Source: Paraburkholderia solitsugae
GTDB taxonomy: Bacteria > Pseudomonadota > Gammaproteobacteria > Burkholderiales > Burkholderiaceae
Length of the DNA stretch: 38,668 nucleotides
Assembly: GCF_013177695.1 (NCBI RefSeq)
Contig: NZ_WOEY01000104.1
Span: forward strand, 1-38,668
Direction: 5' to 3'
Shown: piece after piece, positions 23,038 to 31,147 of the stretch
Layout of the letters: each line of letters opens with the position of its first letter
How positions within the stretch are numbered: the stretch's first letter is position 1
Notes under the pieces: generated by a model
What the model was told of the DNA's origin: nothing
Database searches by the model: none
What the model saw: the letters and a program-made list of their open reading frames with translations, nothing else
Position numbers and translations under genes: made by a program

Positions 23038-23049
23038 GTACAGCTGTAC
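23038..23049. promoter_or_regulatory. Perfect 12-bp palindrome in the tonB leader
   Basis: GTACAGCTGTAC lies 157 nt upstream of the tonB GTG. Its core ACAGCTGT recurs as a palindrome in the leader of the TonB-dependent receptor gene. It may be a binding site for a shared regulator. It is not a Fur box. Confidence 0.35.
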
Positions 23050-23223
23050 GACGCCGCAGCGGCAACTCATACCAGCCGAACTGCCATCTAAGTAGAACTA
23101 CTAATAGATTATGTTCGACCCGCCCATTCCCGTCTGGCATGAACAGCTGGAGACAATTTGATCGAAGCGCGCTGCGGCTTCTGAACTTTTTGCGCGATTG
23201 TCACCTGCGTTTCATGGGAGGGA

Positions 23224-23253
23224 ACGATAGCAGGACAAAAAATGCGTGGTCAA
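23224..23253 (-). promoter_or_regulatory. Candidate tonB operon promoter
   Basis: On the minus strand TTGACC (23248-23253) is followed after 18 nt by TATCGT (23224-23229). The -35 matches the sigma-70 consensus at five of six positions and the -10 at four. The resulting leader to the tonB start would be about 340 nt, which is long and leaves room for regulation. Confidence 0.35.
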
Positions 23254-23280
23254 ACTTTTTTTGATGGGAGCATACTAAGT

Positions 23281-23298
23281 TTAGAGAGAGCACTCTAA
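23281..23298. promoter_or_regulatory. Inverted repeat upstream of the tonB promoter candidate
   Basis: TTAGAG-AGAGCA-CTCTAA is a 6-bp inverted repeat. Its wider context on the minus strand (ATTAGTTAGAG...CTAAACTTAG) contains TTAGTT and AAACT elements like the halves of the operator found upstream of the XRE/cupin gene. It could be a second, more widely spaced binding site for that regulator. Confidence 0.3.
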
Positions 23299-23450
23299 CT
23301 AATGCCGTATTGGCGTCGCTTTAAAAGAATAAGCGCACGTCGAACGGAGGCGAGCGCACCTTGCGCGGCTCGCTCATTGGGACGCAGCCGCTAGTGCGGC
23401 CTCCCATTGCACGCCATGAACTGCTGACAGATCCGCTGGTGATACCTAGC

Positions 23451-23479
23451 GCGAAAAGCCCGCCCGGCGGGCTTTTCGC
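23451..23479. terminator. Bidirectional intrinsic terminator hairpin
   Basis: GCGAAAAGCCCGCC pairs with GGCGGGCTTTTCGC almost without a loop; four unpaired bases give a 12-bp stem. The A-run and T-run within the stem are typical of terminators working in both directions. No annotated gene ends directly at it; uvrA ends 375 nt away. It may insulate the tonB promoter or end a short unrecognised transcript. Confidence 0.65.
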
Positions 23480-23816
23480 GATGGCTGCATGACAACCGGG
23501 AGCAGATCGCGAACAGTGTGTTTGACGTGATAGTCGAGCACCGGCGGAGGGCCGGCGTCGAAGGCGAGAAGATAGCAGAAGGAAAACTGCGTTTGAAAAT
23601 CTTTTTAGCGGTATTTACGACACTCTAAACACACATTTCAATTACGTCATTTATATAATTACAACTTCATTCTAATTAATTACATATAGCCGACACAGCC
23701 GATAATGTCCGGCTTAGACACGCCGGGCGTCTCGACAACCGCACGTGGGTAAATTCAAGTGACGGTTGGCTGCGCGTAACCCGGCGCGTGCGGTTATTCG
23801 GACTGAACGACCCAGC

Positions 23817-23848
23817 CGGAGCAGCGCAACGTCGGTTGCGCCGCTCCG
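23817..23848 (-). terminator. Hairpin just downstream of uvrA
   Basis: CGGAGCAGCGCAAC pairs with GTTGCGCCGCTCCG (14 bp, one mismatch) around a GTCG loop. It starts 6 nt after the uvrA stop codon. The T-run is missing on the minus strand, so it may act as a Rho-independent stop only weakly or protect the mRNA end. Confidence 0.5.
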
Positions 23849-23853
23849 ACGCC

Positions 23854-26800
23854 TCAACCGTTGGTTCCCTCGGCAGTCACCCGTGCCTTGTCGTTCTGCG
23901 TTCGTGCGAGCACGGGACGCAATGCTGCGCCGGTGTGGCTGGCGGCGACGCGGGATAATCCTTCGGGATCCGTAGCGGCGACAATGGTGCCGCCACCCAC
24001 ACCGCCTTCCGGGCCGAGATCGATGATCCAGTCCGCCTCGGCAATCACGTCGAGATCGTGCTCGATGACAACGACGCTATGGCCACCATCCGCGAGACGA
24101 TGCAGCACGCGAATCAGCTTCGCGACGTCCGCCATATGCAAGCCGACAGTCGGTTCGTCCAGCACATACAGCGTGTGAGGCGCCTTCTGACCACGCCGGG
24201 TGATGTCGTCGCGCACCTTGCTCAACTCGGTGACGAGCTTGATACGCTGGGCTTCGCCGCCCGACAACGTAGGCGACGGCTGGCCAAGCGTCAGGTAACC
24301 GAGGCCGACATCTTTCATCAATTGCAATGGATGCGCGATGTTCGAGATCGGCGCGAAGAACTCGACGGCTTCGTCGATTTCCATGGTCAGCACGTCGCCG
24401 ATATTCTTGCCGCGCCAGGTGACCGCCAGCGTCTCCGGGTTGAAGCGTTGCCCGTGGCAAACGTCGCACGGCACCTTCACGTCAGGCAGAAAGCTCATGC
24501 CGATGGTGCGCACGCCCTGCCCTTCGCAAGCAGGGCAGCGTCCTTCGCCGGTGTTGAACGAGAAACGCGATGCCGTGTAGCCACGCGCGCGCGCTTCGAG
24601 CGTGCCGGCGAACAGCTTGCGGATTGCATCCCACACGCCGATGTAGGTCGCCGGACACGACCGTGGTGTTTTACCGATTGGTGTCTGATCGACTTCGAGC
24701 ACACGGTCGATGCTTTCCCAACCGGTGATCGAATCACACCCCTGCCATGCATGCGTGACGTTCAGCGGCGTGCGCGGCGCCGTGCGCGCCAACACGCTCG
24801 AGCGCCGGTTCGCCGCCGGCTGGGTCTCGGTCGCCGCACGCGCCCGCCGCGTGGCCGGCGACGACAACACCGAGCGCCCTACGGCATCCAGCAAATTGGT
24901 CATCAGCACGTCGCGCGCGAGCGTCGATTTGCCCGAACCGCTCACGCCGGTCACCGCCACCAGCCGTGAAAGCGGAATGCCCACGGTGACGTTCTGCAGG
25001 TTGTGCAGCTTGCCGCCGTGCACCGTCAGCCAGTTCTCCGGCACCGCGGCTACGCGTTTGCTCGACGCAACCACCTCGCGGCGCGGCTGCAACGGATGCA
25101 CGATCGGATGGGCAAGAAACTGCCCGGTCACCGAATCGGGCTGCGCCGACAGATCGGCCACGCTGCCCTGCGCGACCAGTGTGCCGCCGCGCTTGCCCGC
25201 GCCCGGCCCGATATCGATGATGTGATCAGCACGCCGAATCGTGTCTTCGTCATGTTCGACCACAACCAGCGTATTGCCCTTTTCGCCCAGTTTTCGCAGG
25301 GCGTTGAGCAGAATCTGGTTGTCGCGCGGATGCAGACCGATGGTCGGTTCGTCGAGCACGTAGCACACGCCTTGCAGGTTGCTGCCCAGTTGCGCGGCGA
25401 GCCGGATACGCTGCGCTTCGCCGCCCGACAGGCTCGGCGCCGCACGATCGAGACTCAGATAACCGAGCCCGACCTCTTCCAGAAATTGCAGGCGGCTGCC
25501 GATTTCGCTGACTACATCGCGCGCGATTTCCGCGTCTCGACCGGTCATCTCCAACGTGTCGATCCACGCGCGCGTGTCGGACACCGTCCATTGCGCGACG
25601 TCGACAATGGCCTGTTCGCCGAACGTGACCGCGCGTGCGGTTGGGTTCAAACGCGTACCGGCACAATCCGCACACGGTTCGTCGACGAGACCTTCCGGCT
25701 CCTGTTCCTCGGACGGCAAGCTCTGCTCGCGGCCGCGGTTGTCGTCGACGATCACGGTATCGTCGTATGCCGCGCGTTGTTCGCGCGTCAATGCGAGGCC
25801 CGTGCCGACGCACGTCGTACACCAGCCATGCTTGCTGTTGTACGAGAACATGCGCGGGTCGAGTTCGGGATAGCTCGTGCCGCATACGGGGCAGGCGCGC
25901 TTGGTGGACAGTACCTTCACCGTGCCGAGTTTCGCCGTGGCATGGCCGCCGCTGATCGCGTCGTGCAAACCGTCGAGCGGCGCCAGCAGATGCATGACGC
26001 CCTTGCCGATTTCCAGCGTCTGGTCGAGCGCCTGGCGCAGTTCCGCTTCGTTGTCCGGCGACACGACGAGGTCGGTCACCGGCAACTCGATCGTGTGCTC
26101 GCGGAAACGATCGAGCTTCGGCCACGGGTCCACCGGCACGAACTCGCCGTCCACACGCAGATGCGTATTGCCACGCGCTTTCGCCCACTTCGCGAGATCG
26201 GTATAGACGCCCTTGCGATTCACGACCAGCGGCGCAAGAAAACCGACGTGCTGCCCTTTATGATCGCGCAGCAATTGCGCCGCAATCGATTCGACGCTTT
26301 GCGACGTGACCGGCGTGCCGTCGTGGATGCAATGTTGCAGACCGAGCTTCACATACAGCAGGCGCAGGAAGTGCCAGACTTCGGACGTGGTCGCCACCGT
26401 ACTCTTGCGGCCGCCGCGCGACAAACGCTGTTCGATTGCGACGGTGGGCGGAATGCCATACACCGCGTCGACCTCGGGCCGCCCGGCCGGCTGCACGATG
26501 GAACGTGCGTACGCGTTGAGCGATTCGAGGTAACGGCGCTGCCCTTCGTGGAACAGAATGTCGAAGGCCAACGTGGACTTGCCCGAACCGGACACACCGG
26601 TAATCACGTTGAACTTGCCGTGCGGAATATCCACATCCAGCGCTTTCAGGTTGTGCTCGCGCGCATTGACGATGCGCACCACGTCCTCGCCTTCGATAGC
26701 CCGCCGCGCACGCGCCGCGCTCAGTGCCTTTTGCAGCGGGATGCCTTGCGACGCCGGATCGGCTGCGGCGCTCATGGCGCGGTCGTATTGCAGCAGCGCC

Positions 26801-29769
26801 TCGCCGGTATGCGATTCCGGGCAGAGCTTGACGTCTTCCGGCGTGCCCGCGCATAGCACCCTGCCGCCGCCATCGCCGCCTTCAGGACCGAGGTCGATCA
26901 GCCAGTCGGCTGCGCGGATCACGTCTAGATTGTGTTCGATCACGATCAGCGAATGGCCGCTCGCCAGCAGTTTGCCGAACGCCTGCATCAGCTTGGCGAT
27001 GTCGTCGAAATGCAGACCGGTGGTCGGTTCGTCGAACATGAACAGGCGTTTTGCGACCGGCTGCTTCGCGCTGCGCGCGGTGCGCGCCTGCGCCGATTCC
27101 GCGAGGAAACCGGCCAGCTTGAGCCGCTGCGCTTCGCCGCCGGACAGCGTGGGCACCGGTTGGCCGAGCTTCACGTATTCGAGACCCACGTCGACGATCG
27201 GCTGCAGCACGCGCAATACTTCGGCATCCTTGGAGAAGTAAGCGGTGGCTTCGCTTACCGTCAATTCCAGCACATCGGCAATGCTCAAAGCACGCGCCGG
27301 TTCGCCGCGCTCGATTTTCACTTCGAGCAACTCGGCGCGATAACGGCGCCCATCGCAATCCGGGCAACGCAGGTAGACGTCGCTCAGGAACTGCATTTCG
27401 ATGTGTTCAAAACCCGAGCCGCCGCAGGTCGGACAGCGCCCGTCGCCCGAGTTGAAGCTGAACATGCCGGGGCCGTAACCGCGTTGTTGCGCGAGTGGCG
27501 CCTTGGCGAAGAGCTTGCGGATTTCGTCGAAAGCGCCGACGTAGCTGGCCGGATTCGAGCGCGCGGTCTTGCCGATCGGCGACTGGTCGACGAACACCAC
27601 GTCAGTGACCTGGTCGGCGCCCGTCAGGCGCCTGAATGCGCCCGGCGATTCGGTGGCGAGACCGAAGTGCCGCGCCATGGCCGGATGCAAAACATCCTGC
27701 AGCAAGGTGGACTTGCCGGAGCCCGACACGCCCGTGACGCAGACGAGCCGCTGCAGCGGAATCTCGACGGTGACGTCGCGCAGGTTGTGCTGGGTCGCGC
27801 CTTCGAGCACGATGCGCGGCGTGCTGTCATCCACCGGACGCTGCGACCAGTGCGCCGCGTCCGCCACATGCCGGCGACCACCCAGGTACTCGCCTGTCAG
27901 CGTGCCGGACGAGCGGATCGCCTCAGGCGCGCCGTCGTAAATAATCGAGCCGCCGCGCTCGCCTGGCCCCGGACCCATGTCGATCAGACGATCCGCCGCG
28001 AGCATCACCGAGGGATCGTGTTCGACCACCACCAGCGTGTTGCCCGCATCGCGCAGCCGATGCATGGCTTCGACGATCCGGTTCAGATCGCGCGGATGCA
28101 GGCCGATGCTCGGCTCGTCGAGCACGAACAGGGTTTTGGTCAGCGACGTGCCGAGCGCCGTGGTCAGGTTGATCCGCTGCACCTCGCCGCCCGACAGCGT
28201 GCGGCTTTGCCGGTCGAGCGTCAGATATCCGAGGCCGACGTCGCACAGATATTTGAGGCGCGTGCGCACTTCGGCGAGCAACAGCTTGAGTGCGTCGTCG
28301 AGCAGCGCGCTCGGCAGGTTGATCTCGTCGAAGAAACGCCGGATGCGTTCGATCGGCATCAGCATCAGATCGTGCACCGTCAGACCCGGCAACGCCTCGA
28401 GTTGCGCACGCGTCCACTCGACGCCGCGCGGCATGAAGCGCTTTTCGGCCGCGAGCCCCTCGTCCGCATTCTGCTTGCTGCCGAGGCGCCATAACAGCGA
28501 TTCCGTTTTCAAACGCGCGCCGCCACAGGTCTCGCACGGCGTATAGCTGCGGTACTTCGACAGCAGCACGCGGATGTGCATCTTGTACGCTTTCGATTCG
28601 AGATATTCGAAGAAGCGTTTGACGCCATACCAATGACTTTGCCACTTGCCGTTCCAGTCCGGCGAACCGTTGATGACCCAGTCGCGCTCGGCATCCGTCA
28701 GCTCGCCCCAAGGCGTGCCGCGGCGGATATCAGCTTTTGCCGCGTAGCGCATCAGGTCGTCCTGGCACTCCTTCCAGGCCGGTGTTTGCATCGGCTTGAT
28801 CGCGCCGTCGCGCAGCGTCTTGCGCGCGTCGGGAATCACCAGACCGAGGTCGACACCGATCACGCGGCCGAAACCGCGGCAGACCTCGCATGCGCCGTAA
28901 GCCGAATTGAACGAGAACAGCGCCGGCTGCGGATCCGCATAGCGCAGGTCACTCTCGGGGCTGTGAAGGCCGGTGGAGAAACGCCAGATTTGCGGTTCAG
29001 GTTCTTTCGCCTCCGGCGCTTCTGGCGCGGCAGGCAGCACGTAGATGTTGACACGGCCGCCACCGCGCTTGAGCGAGGCCTCGATGGCCTCGACCACGCG
29101 CGGCTTCTCGACCGCGCTTAGGCGGAAGCGGTCGGCCACCACGTCGAGCAGCTTGCGCTTGCCGGTCGGCGAATCGACTTCGCGCTGCGCCTGTACACGC
29201 GTGTAACCGCTCGCGGAGAGCCATTGCTCCACTTCCTGCTCGGACGCCGTGTCCGGCAACTCGACCGGAAACGTGACGACCAGCCGCGGATCATGCCCCG
29301 CAGTGCGCTCGAGCAGCTCGGCATAGATCGTTTCGGGCGTGTCGTGGCGCACCTGCTGGGCGGTCTTGCGATCGAACAGTTCGGCCGCGCGCGCGTAGAG
29401 GAGCTTCAGGTGATCGTTGAGCTCCGTCATGGTGCCGACGGTGGAACGCGAACTGCGCACCGGGTTGGTCTGGTCGATCGCGATGGCGGGCGGCACGCCG
29501 TCGACCCGGTCGACTTGCGGCCGGTCCATGCGGTCGAGAAACTGCCGGGCGTAGGCGCTGAAGGTTTCGACGTAGCGCCGCTGCCCTTCCGCGTACAACG
29601 TGTCGAACACGAGGCTCGATTTGCCGGAACCGGATGGGCCGGTGACGACCGTCATTTCGCCGGTTCGTACGTCGAGATCGACGTTCTTCAGGTTGTGTTG
29701 ACGCGCGCCGCGAATGCGGATTAGGTTATTGGAAGCCAATTTTTCCGACCGTCTGAATGAGTGGACCAC
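23854..29769 (-). CDS. uvrA: Tandem-fused double UvrA (excinuclease ABC subunit A), 1971 residues
   Basis: This protein is twice the normal UvrA length (about 940 residues) because two complete UvrA units are fused. Four ABC ATPase sites are visible: GPSGSGKS at residue 44, then GVSGSGKS near 679, 1057 and 1605. The four signatures are TLSGGEVQR, TLSGGEAQR, SLSGGEAQR and TLSGGEAQR. Each half has the insertion-domain segment after its first Walker A (YARQFLDRMDRPQVD; YARSIVQPAGRPEVD). Each half also has a C-terminal zinc module (CPTCGGSGFEH...CPDCDGRRY; CPACEGQGVRT...CDVCHGQRF). UvrA finds DNA damage as a dimer for nucleotide excision repair, so a fused dimer is plausible. The start is GTG 29769 or TTG 29739; neither has a strong ribosome site. 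A separate normal UvrA probably exists elsewhere. Its promoter is interrupted by an insertion sequence. Confidence 0.92.
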   Translation of the reverse strand: MVHSFRRSEKLASNNLIRIRGARQHNLKNVDLDVRTGEMTVVTGPSGSGKSSLVFDTLYAEGQRRYVETFSAYARQFLDRMDRPQVDRVDGVPPAIAIDQTNPVRSSRSTVGTMTELNDHLKLLYARAAELFDRKTAQQVRHDTPETIYAELLERTAGHDPRLVVTFPVELPDTASEQEVEQWLSASGYTRVQAQREVDSPTGKRKLLDVVADRFRLSAVEKPRVVEAIEASLKRGGGRVNIYVLPAAPEAPEAKEPEPQIWRFSTGLHSPESDLRYADPQPALFSFNSAYGACEVCRGFGRVIGVDLGLVIPDARKTLRDGAIKPMQTPAWKECQDDLMRYAAKADIRRGTPWGELTDAERDWVINGSPDWNGKWQSHWYGVKRFFEYLESKAYKMHIRVLLSKYRSYTPCETCGGARLKTESLLWRLGSKQNADEGLAAEKRFMPRGVEWTRAQLEALPGLTVHDLMLMPIERIRRFFDEINLPSALLDDALKLLLAEVRTRLKYLCDVGLGYLTLDRQSRTLSGGEVQRINLTTALGTSLTKTLFVLDEPSIGLHPRDLNRIVEAMHRLRDAGNTLVVVEHDPSVMLAADRLIDMGPGPGERGGSIIYDGAPEAIRSSGTLTGEYLGGRRHVADAAHWSQRPVDDSTPRIVLEGATQHNLRDVTVEIPLQRLVCVTGVSGSGKSTLLQDVLHPAMARHFGLATESPGAFRRLTGADQVTDVVFVDQSPIGKTARSNPASYVGAFDEIRKLFAKAPLAQQRGYGPGMFSFNSGDGRCPTCGGSGFEHIEMQFLSDVYLRCPDCDGRRYRAELLEVKIERGEPARALSIADVLELTVSEATAYFSKDAEVLRVLQPIVDVGLEYVKLGQPVPTLSGGEAQRLKLAGFLAESAQARTARSAKQPVAKRLFMFDEPTTGLHFDDIAKLMQAFGKLLASGHSLIVIEHNLDVIRAADWLIDLGPEGGDGGGRVLCAGTPEDVKLCPESHTGEALLQYDRAMSAAADPASQGIPLQKALSAARARRAIEGEDVVRIVNAREHNLKALDVDIPHGKFNVITGVSGSGKSTLAFDILFHEGQRRYLESLNAYARSIVQPAGRPEVDAVYGIPPTVAIEQRLSRGGRKSTVATTSEVWHFLRLLYVKLGLQHCIHDGTPVTSQSVESIAAQLLRDHKGQHVGFLAPLVVNRKGVYTDLAKWAKARGNTHLRVDGEFVPVDPWPKLDRFREHTIELPVTDLVVSPDNEAELRQALDQTLEIGKGVMHLLAPLDGLHDAISGGHATAKLGTVKVLSTKRACPVCGTSYPELDPRMFSYNSKHGWCTTCVGTGLALTREQRAAYDDTVIVDDNRGREQSLPSEEQEPEGLVDEPCADCAGTRLNPTARAVTFGEQAIVDVAQWTVSDTRAWIDTLEMTGRDAEIARDVVSEIGSRLQFLEEVGLGYLSLDRAAPSLSGGEAQRIRLAAQLGSNLQGVCYVLDEPTIGLHPRDNQILLNALRKLGEKGNTLVVVEHDEDTIRRADHIIDIGPGAGKRGGTLVAQGSVADLSAQPDSVTGQFLAHPIVHPLQPRREVVASSKRVAAVPENWLTVHGGKLHNLQNVTVGIPLSRLVAVTGVSGSGKSTLARDVLMTNLLDAVGRSVLSSPATRRARAATETQPAANRRSSVLARTAPRTPLNVTHAWQGCDSITGWESIDRVLEVDQTPIGKTPRSCPATYIGVWDAIRKLFAGTLEARARGYTASRFSFNTGEGRCPACEGQGVRTIGMSFLPDVKVPCDVCHGQRFNPETLAVTWRGKNIGDVLTMEIDEAVEFFAPISNIAHPLQLMKDVGLGYLTLGQPSPTLSGGEAQRIKLVTELSKVRDDITRRGQKAPHTLYVLDEPTVGLHMADVAKLIRVLHRLADGGHSVVVIEHDLDVIAEADWIIDLGPEGGVGGGTIVAATDPEGLSRVAASHTGAALRPVLARTQNDKARVTAEGTNG

Positions 29770-29852
29770 CTCTCACGGACGCCTCGCGACCGCGCAAGTT
29801 CGGGACACCTGGCCAGCGGGAGGACACGCCAAAGGCCAGGTTGCAGCGGGAT

Positions 29853-29872
29853 ACTATACTGTATATTTATAT
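29853..29872 (-). promoter_or_regulatory. Remnant uvrA promoter: -10 and one half of a split LexA box
   Basis: On the minus strand the -10 TATAGT occupies 29853-29858. Next to it are CTG (29859-29861) and TATATTTATA (29862-29871), the left part of a LexA operator. The matching right part (TATATTTATA then CAG) is now at 30933-30945 beyond the insertion sequence. The -10 would give a leader of about 77 nt before the uvrA GTG. Confidence 0.75.
29862..29871 (+). repeat. Left copy of target-site direct repeat
   Basis: TATATTTATA is repeated exactly at 30933-30942. One extra T separates each copy from the perfect terminal inverted repeats. Removing one copy and the element rejoins CTG-TATATTTATA-CAG. 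Confidence 0.7.
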
Positions 29873-30931
29873 GGGCTATCCATTTAGCTCCACTTGCGCC
29901 ATGATCGAGTGGTGAGCGAACTCAAGCATACCCCGACTGCCGGTGAAGATTTCCCTCGAACATGGAGCCAGTTTCTGGACTGGTTTGCAACCGAGGATGA
30001 CTGTCTTCGCTATCTCGAACGGTTGCGCTGGCGTGACGGGTTTGTGTGCCCGTCCTGTGCAAGCACGGACGCCCCCTATCGTGCCAGCCGCGCCCGGCTA
30101 ATGTGCCAATCCTGCCGTCATCAGGGCACGGTCACGGCGGGCACAATCTTCGAGAAGACGCGCACACCCTTAAAGGTCTGGCTGGCGGCGGCCTGGTATA
30201 TAACCAGCCAGAAACATGGCGTCAGCGCTTTGGGATTGCAGCGGGTATTGGGGCTGGGCAGTTATCAAACGGCATGGACCATGCTGCACCGCTTTCGTCG
30301 GGCGATGGTCAGGCCGGGGCGCGAGCGGCTGGCCGGCATGGTTGAGGTTGATGAGGTCTATCTGGCCATTCACGACCGGCGAGTCGCCCAGTCAAGTGCC
30401 GGGCGCAAGAGCCACACGACCAAGGCTCTCATTGCGGTGGCCGTGGAAATCCTGGAACCCAAAGGTTTCGGACGTATCCGTTTGCAACCCATTGCCGACG
30501 ATACCTCCGCATGCGTTTTGCCCTTCGTGCGGGAGGTTGTGGAACCCGGCTCGTTACTTCACACCGATGGCTCCTCCATCTATCATGGCCTGACCGAAGA
30601 GGGTTATCAGCATAAGCGGATCGTCATGAGTGGCGCTGACAGCCCCGCACATATCTCGATGCCGGGCGTGCACCGCGTGTCGGCACTGCTTAAGCGCTGG
30701 CTGCTTGGCACCCACCACGGTGCCGTGAAGCCACTCCAACTCGACCATTATCTCGACGAGTTTGTGTTTCGCTTCAACCGCCGGACCTCGCGTTCCCGCG
30801 GCCAGCTCTTTTACCGCCTGCTTGAGCAGGCCGTAGTGGCCGAACCCGTCACGTATCGCCAGATCGCGCAACGTCCGCCAAAGGTCAAAGCTTCACCATA
30901 ATGTGAAATTGTGGAGCTAAATGGATAGCCC
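29873..30931 (+). mobile_element. IS1595-family (ISXO2-like) insertion sequence
   Basis: This 1059-bp element has perfect 21-bp terminal inverted repeats: the left end begins GGGCTATCC (29873-29893) and the right end finishes GGATAGCCC (30911-30931). It carries a single transposase gene reading plus. The flanks show a 10-bp direct repeat TATATTTATA plus one T at each end. IS1595 elements are usually listed with 8-bp duplications, so the exact element ends are uncertain by one base. Everything looks intact: inverted repeats, full-length gene and clean direct repeats all point to a recent insertion. Confidence 0.93.
29909..30901 (+). CDS. IS1595-family transposase
   Basis: This is a 330-residue DDE transposase. 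An N-terminal zinc ribbon (CPSCASTDAPYRASRARLMCQSCRHQG) precedes the helix region TIFEKTRTPLKVWLAAAWYITSQKHGVSA, typical of the ISXO2 group. The catalytic domain shows the first D in VEVDEVYLA, the second D in LLHTDGSSIYHGL, and the last acidic residue in LDHYLDEFVFRFNRRTSR. The frame is open from a TTG at 29894 directly after the inverted repeat. I take GTG 29909 as start; GTG 29912 is equally possible, and no clear ribosome site is visible. The gene ends 9 nt before the right inverted repeat. It seems intact and probably active. Confidence 0.93.
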   Translation: MVSELKHTPTAGEDFPRTWSQFLDWFATEDDCLRYLERLRWRDGFVCPSCASTDAPYRASRARLMCQSCRHQGTVTAGTIFEKTRTPLKVWLAAAWYITSQKHGVSALGLQRVLGLGSYQTAWTMLHRFRRAMVRPGRERLAGMVEVDEVYLAIHDRRVAQSSAGRKSHTTKALIAVAVEILEPKGFGRIRLQPIADDTSACVLPFVREVVEPGSLLHTDGSSIYHGLTEEGYQHKRIVMSGADSPAHISMPGVHRVSALLKRWLLGTHHGAVKPLQLDHYLDEFVFRFNRRTSRSRGQLFYRLLEQAVVAEPVTYRQIAQRPPKVKASP

Positions 30932-30932
30932 T

Positions 30933-30952
30933 TATATTTATACAGTTTTCCA
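30933..30952 (-). promoter_or_regulatory. Displaced half of the uvrA promoter and LexA box
   Basis: TATATTTATA (30933-30942) followed by CAG (30943-30945) is the other part of the split LexA operator. The minus-strand hexamer TGGAAA (30947-30952) was probably the -35 of uvrA. Rejoined with the left flank it lies exactly 17 nt from the -10 TATAGT. It is now about 1.07 kb away. Confidence 0.65.
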
Positions 30953-31002
30953 TGACGCGGCACGGTTGCGCGCTCGCAGCGCTTCGGGCCATGAATGGCG
31001 AC

Positions 31003-31042
31003 GCTGAGCGCGCCCCGATCAACCGATTGGGGCGCGCTCAGC
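31003..31042. terminator. Strong hairpin downstream of the racemase-like gene
   Basis: A 14-bp perfect stem GCTGAGCGCGCCCC / GGGGCGCGCTCAGC continues inward with four further pairs (one G-T) to an AACC loop. It lies about 100 nt after the stop of the minus-strand gene at 31145. No T-run is present. It probably marks the 3' end of the catabolic operon. Confidence 0.55.
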
Positions 31043-31127
31043 CGTTTCAGGAGGGACCGCGCAGCGTTCAGGAGGTGGCGACGGAGGGTGGGAATTGCAA
31101 GGCTTTGCTGCGCGGCGCCGCACGCAA

Positions 31128-31147
31128 GCTGGGTCTAGCTGGGTCTA
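31128..31147. repeat. 10-bp tandem duplication at a stop codon
   Basis: GCTGGGTCTA occurs twice in a row and covers the TAG stop codon of the racemase-like gene. The second copy adds a backup stop-like sequence. It is a minor local duplication. Confidence 0.6.

Larger units (their letters stand above)
22881..23853. other. Long non-coding spacer between tonB and uvrA
   Basis: These 973 nt hold no credible gene. From tonB outward they contain a long leader with a palindrome (23038-23049) and a promoter candidate (23224-23253). Beyond these lie an inverted repeat (23281-23298), a bidirectional terminator hairpin (23451-23479), an AT-rich stretch (about 23600-23700, with runs like TTTATATAATTA) and a hairpin just after the uvrA stop (23817-23848). 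The AT-rich part stands out from the surrounding GC-rich DNA. A small RNA ending at the 23451-23479 hairpin is possible but not supported by a recognisable family. Confidence 0.45.

Noticed and set aside
23451..23479. End of a mobile element
   Set aside because: The inverted repeat is nearly loopless with A and T runs in the stem, typical of a terminator, and there is no transposase or matching distant repeat.
25003..26856. Plus-strand open frame of about 617 codons
   Set aside because: It is the antisense shadow of the UvrA gene, with skewed Arg/His composition and no domain or ribosome site.
29865..29872. 8-bp target duplication directly abutting the inverted repeats
   Set aside because: The 8 bases next to the two ends differ (ATTTATAT against TTATATTT); only the 10-bp TATATTTATA, set back by one T on each side, is an exact repeat.
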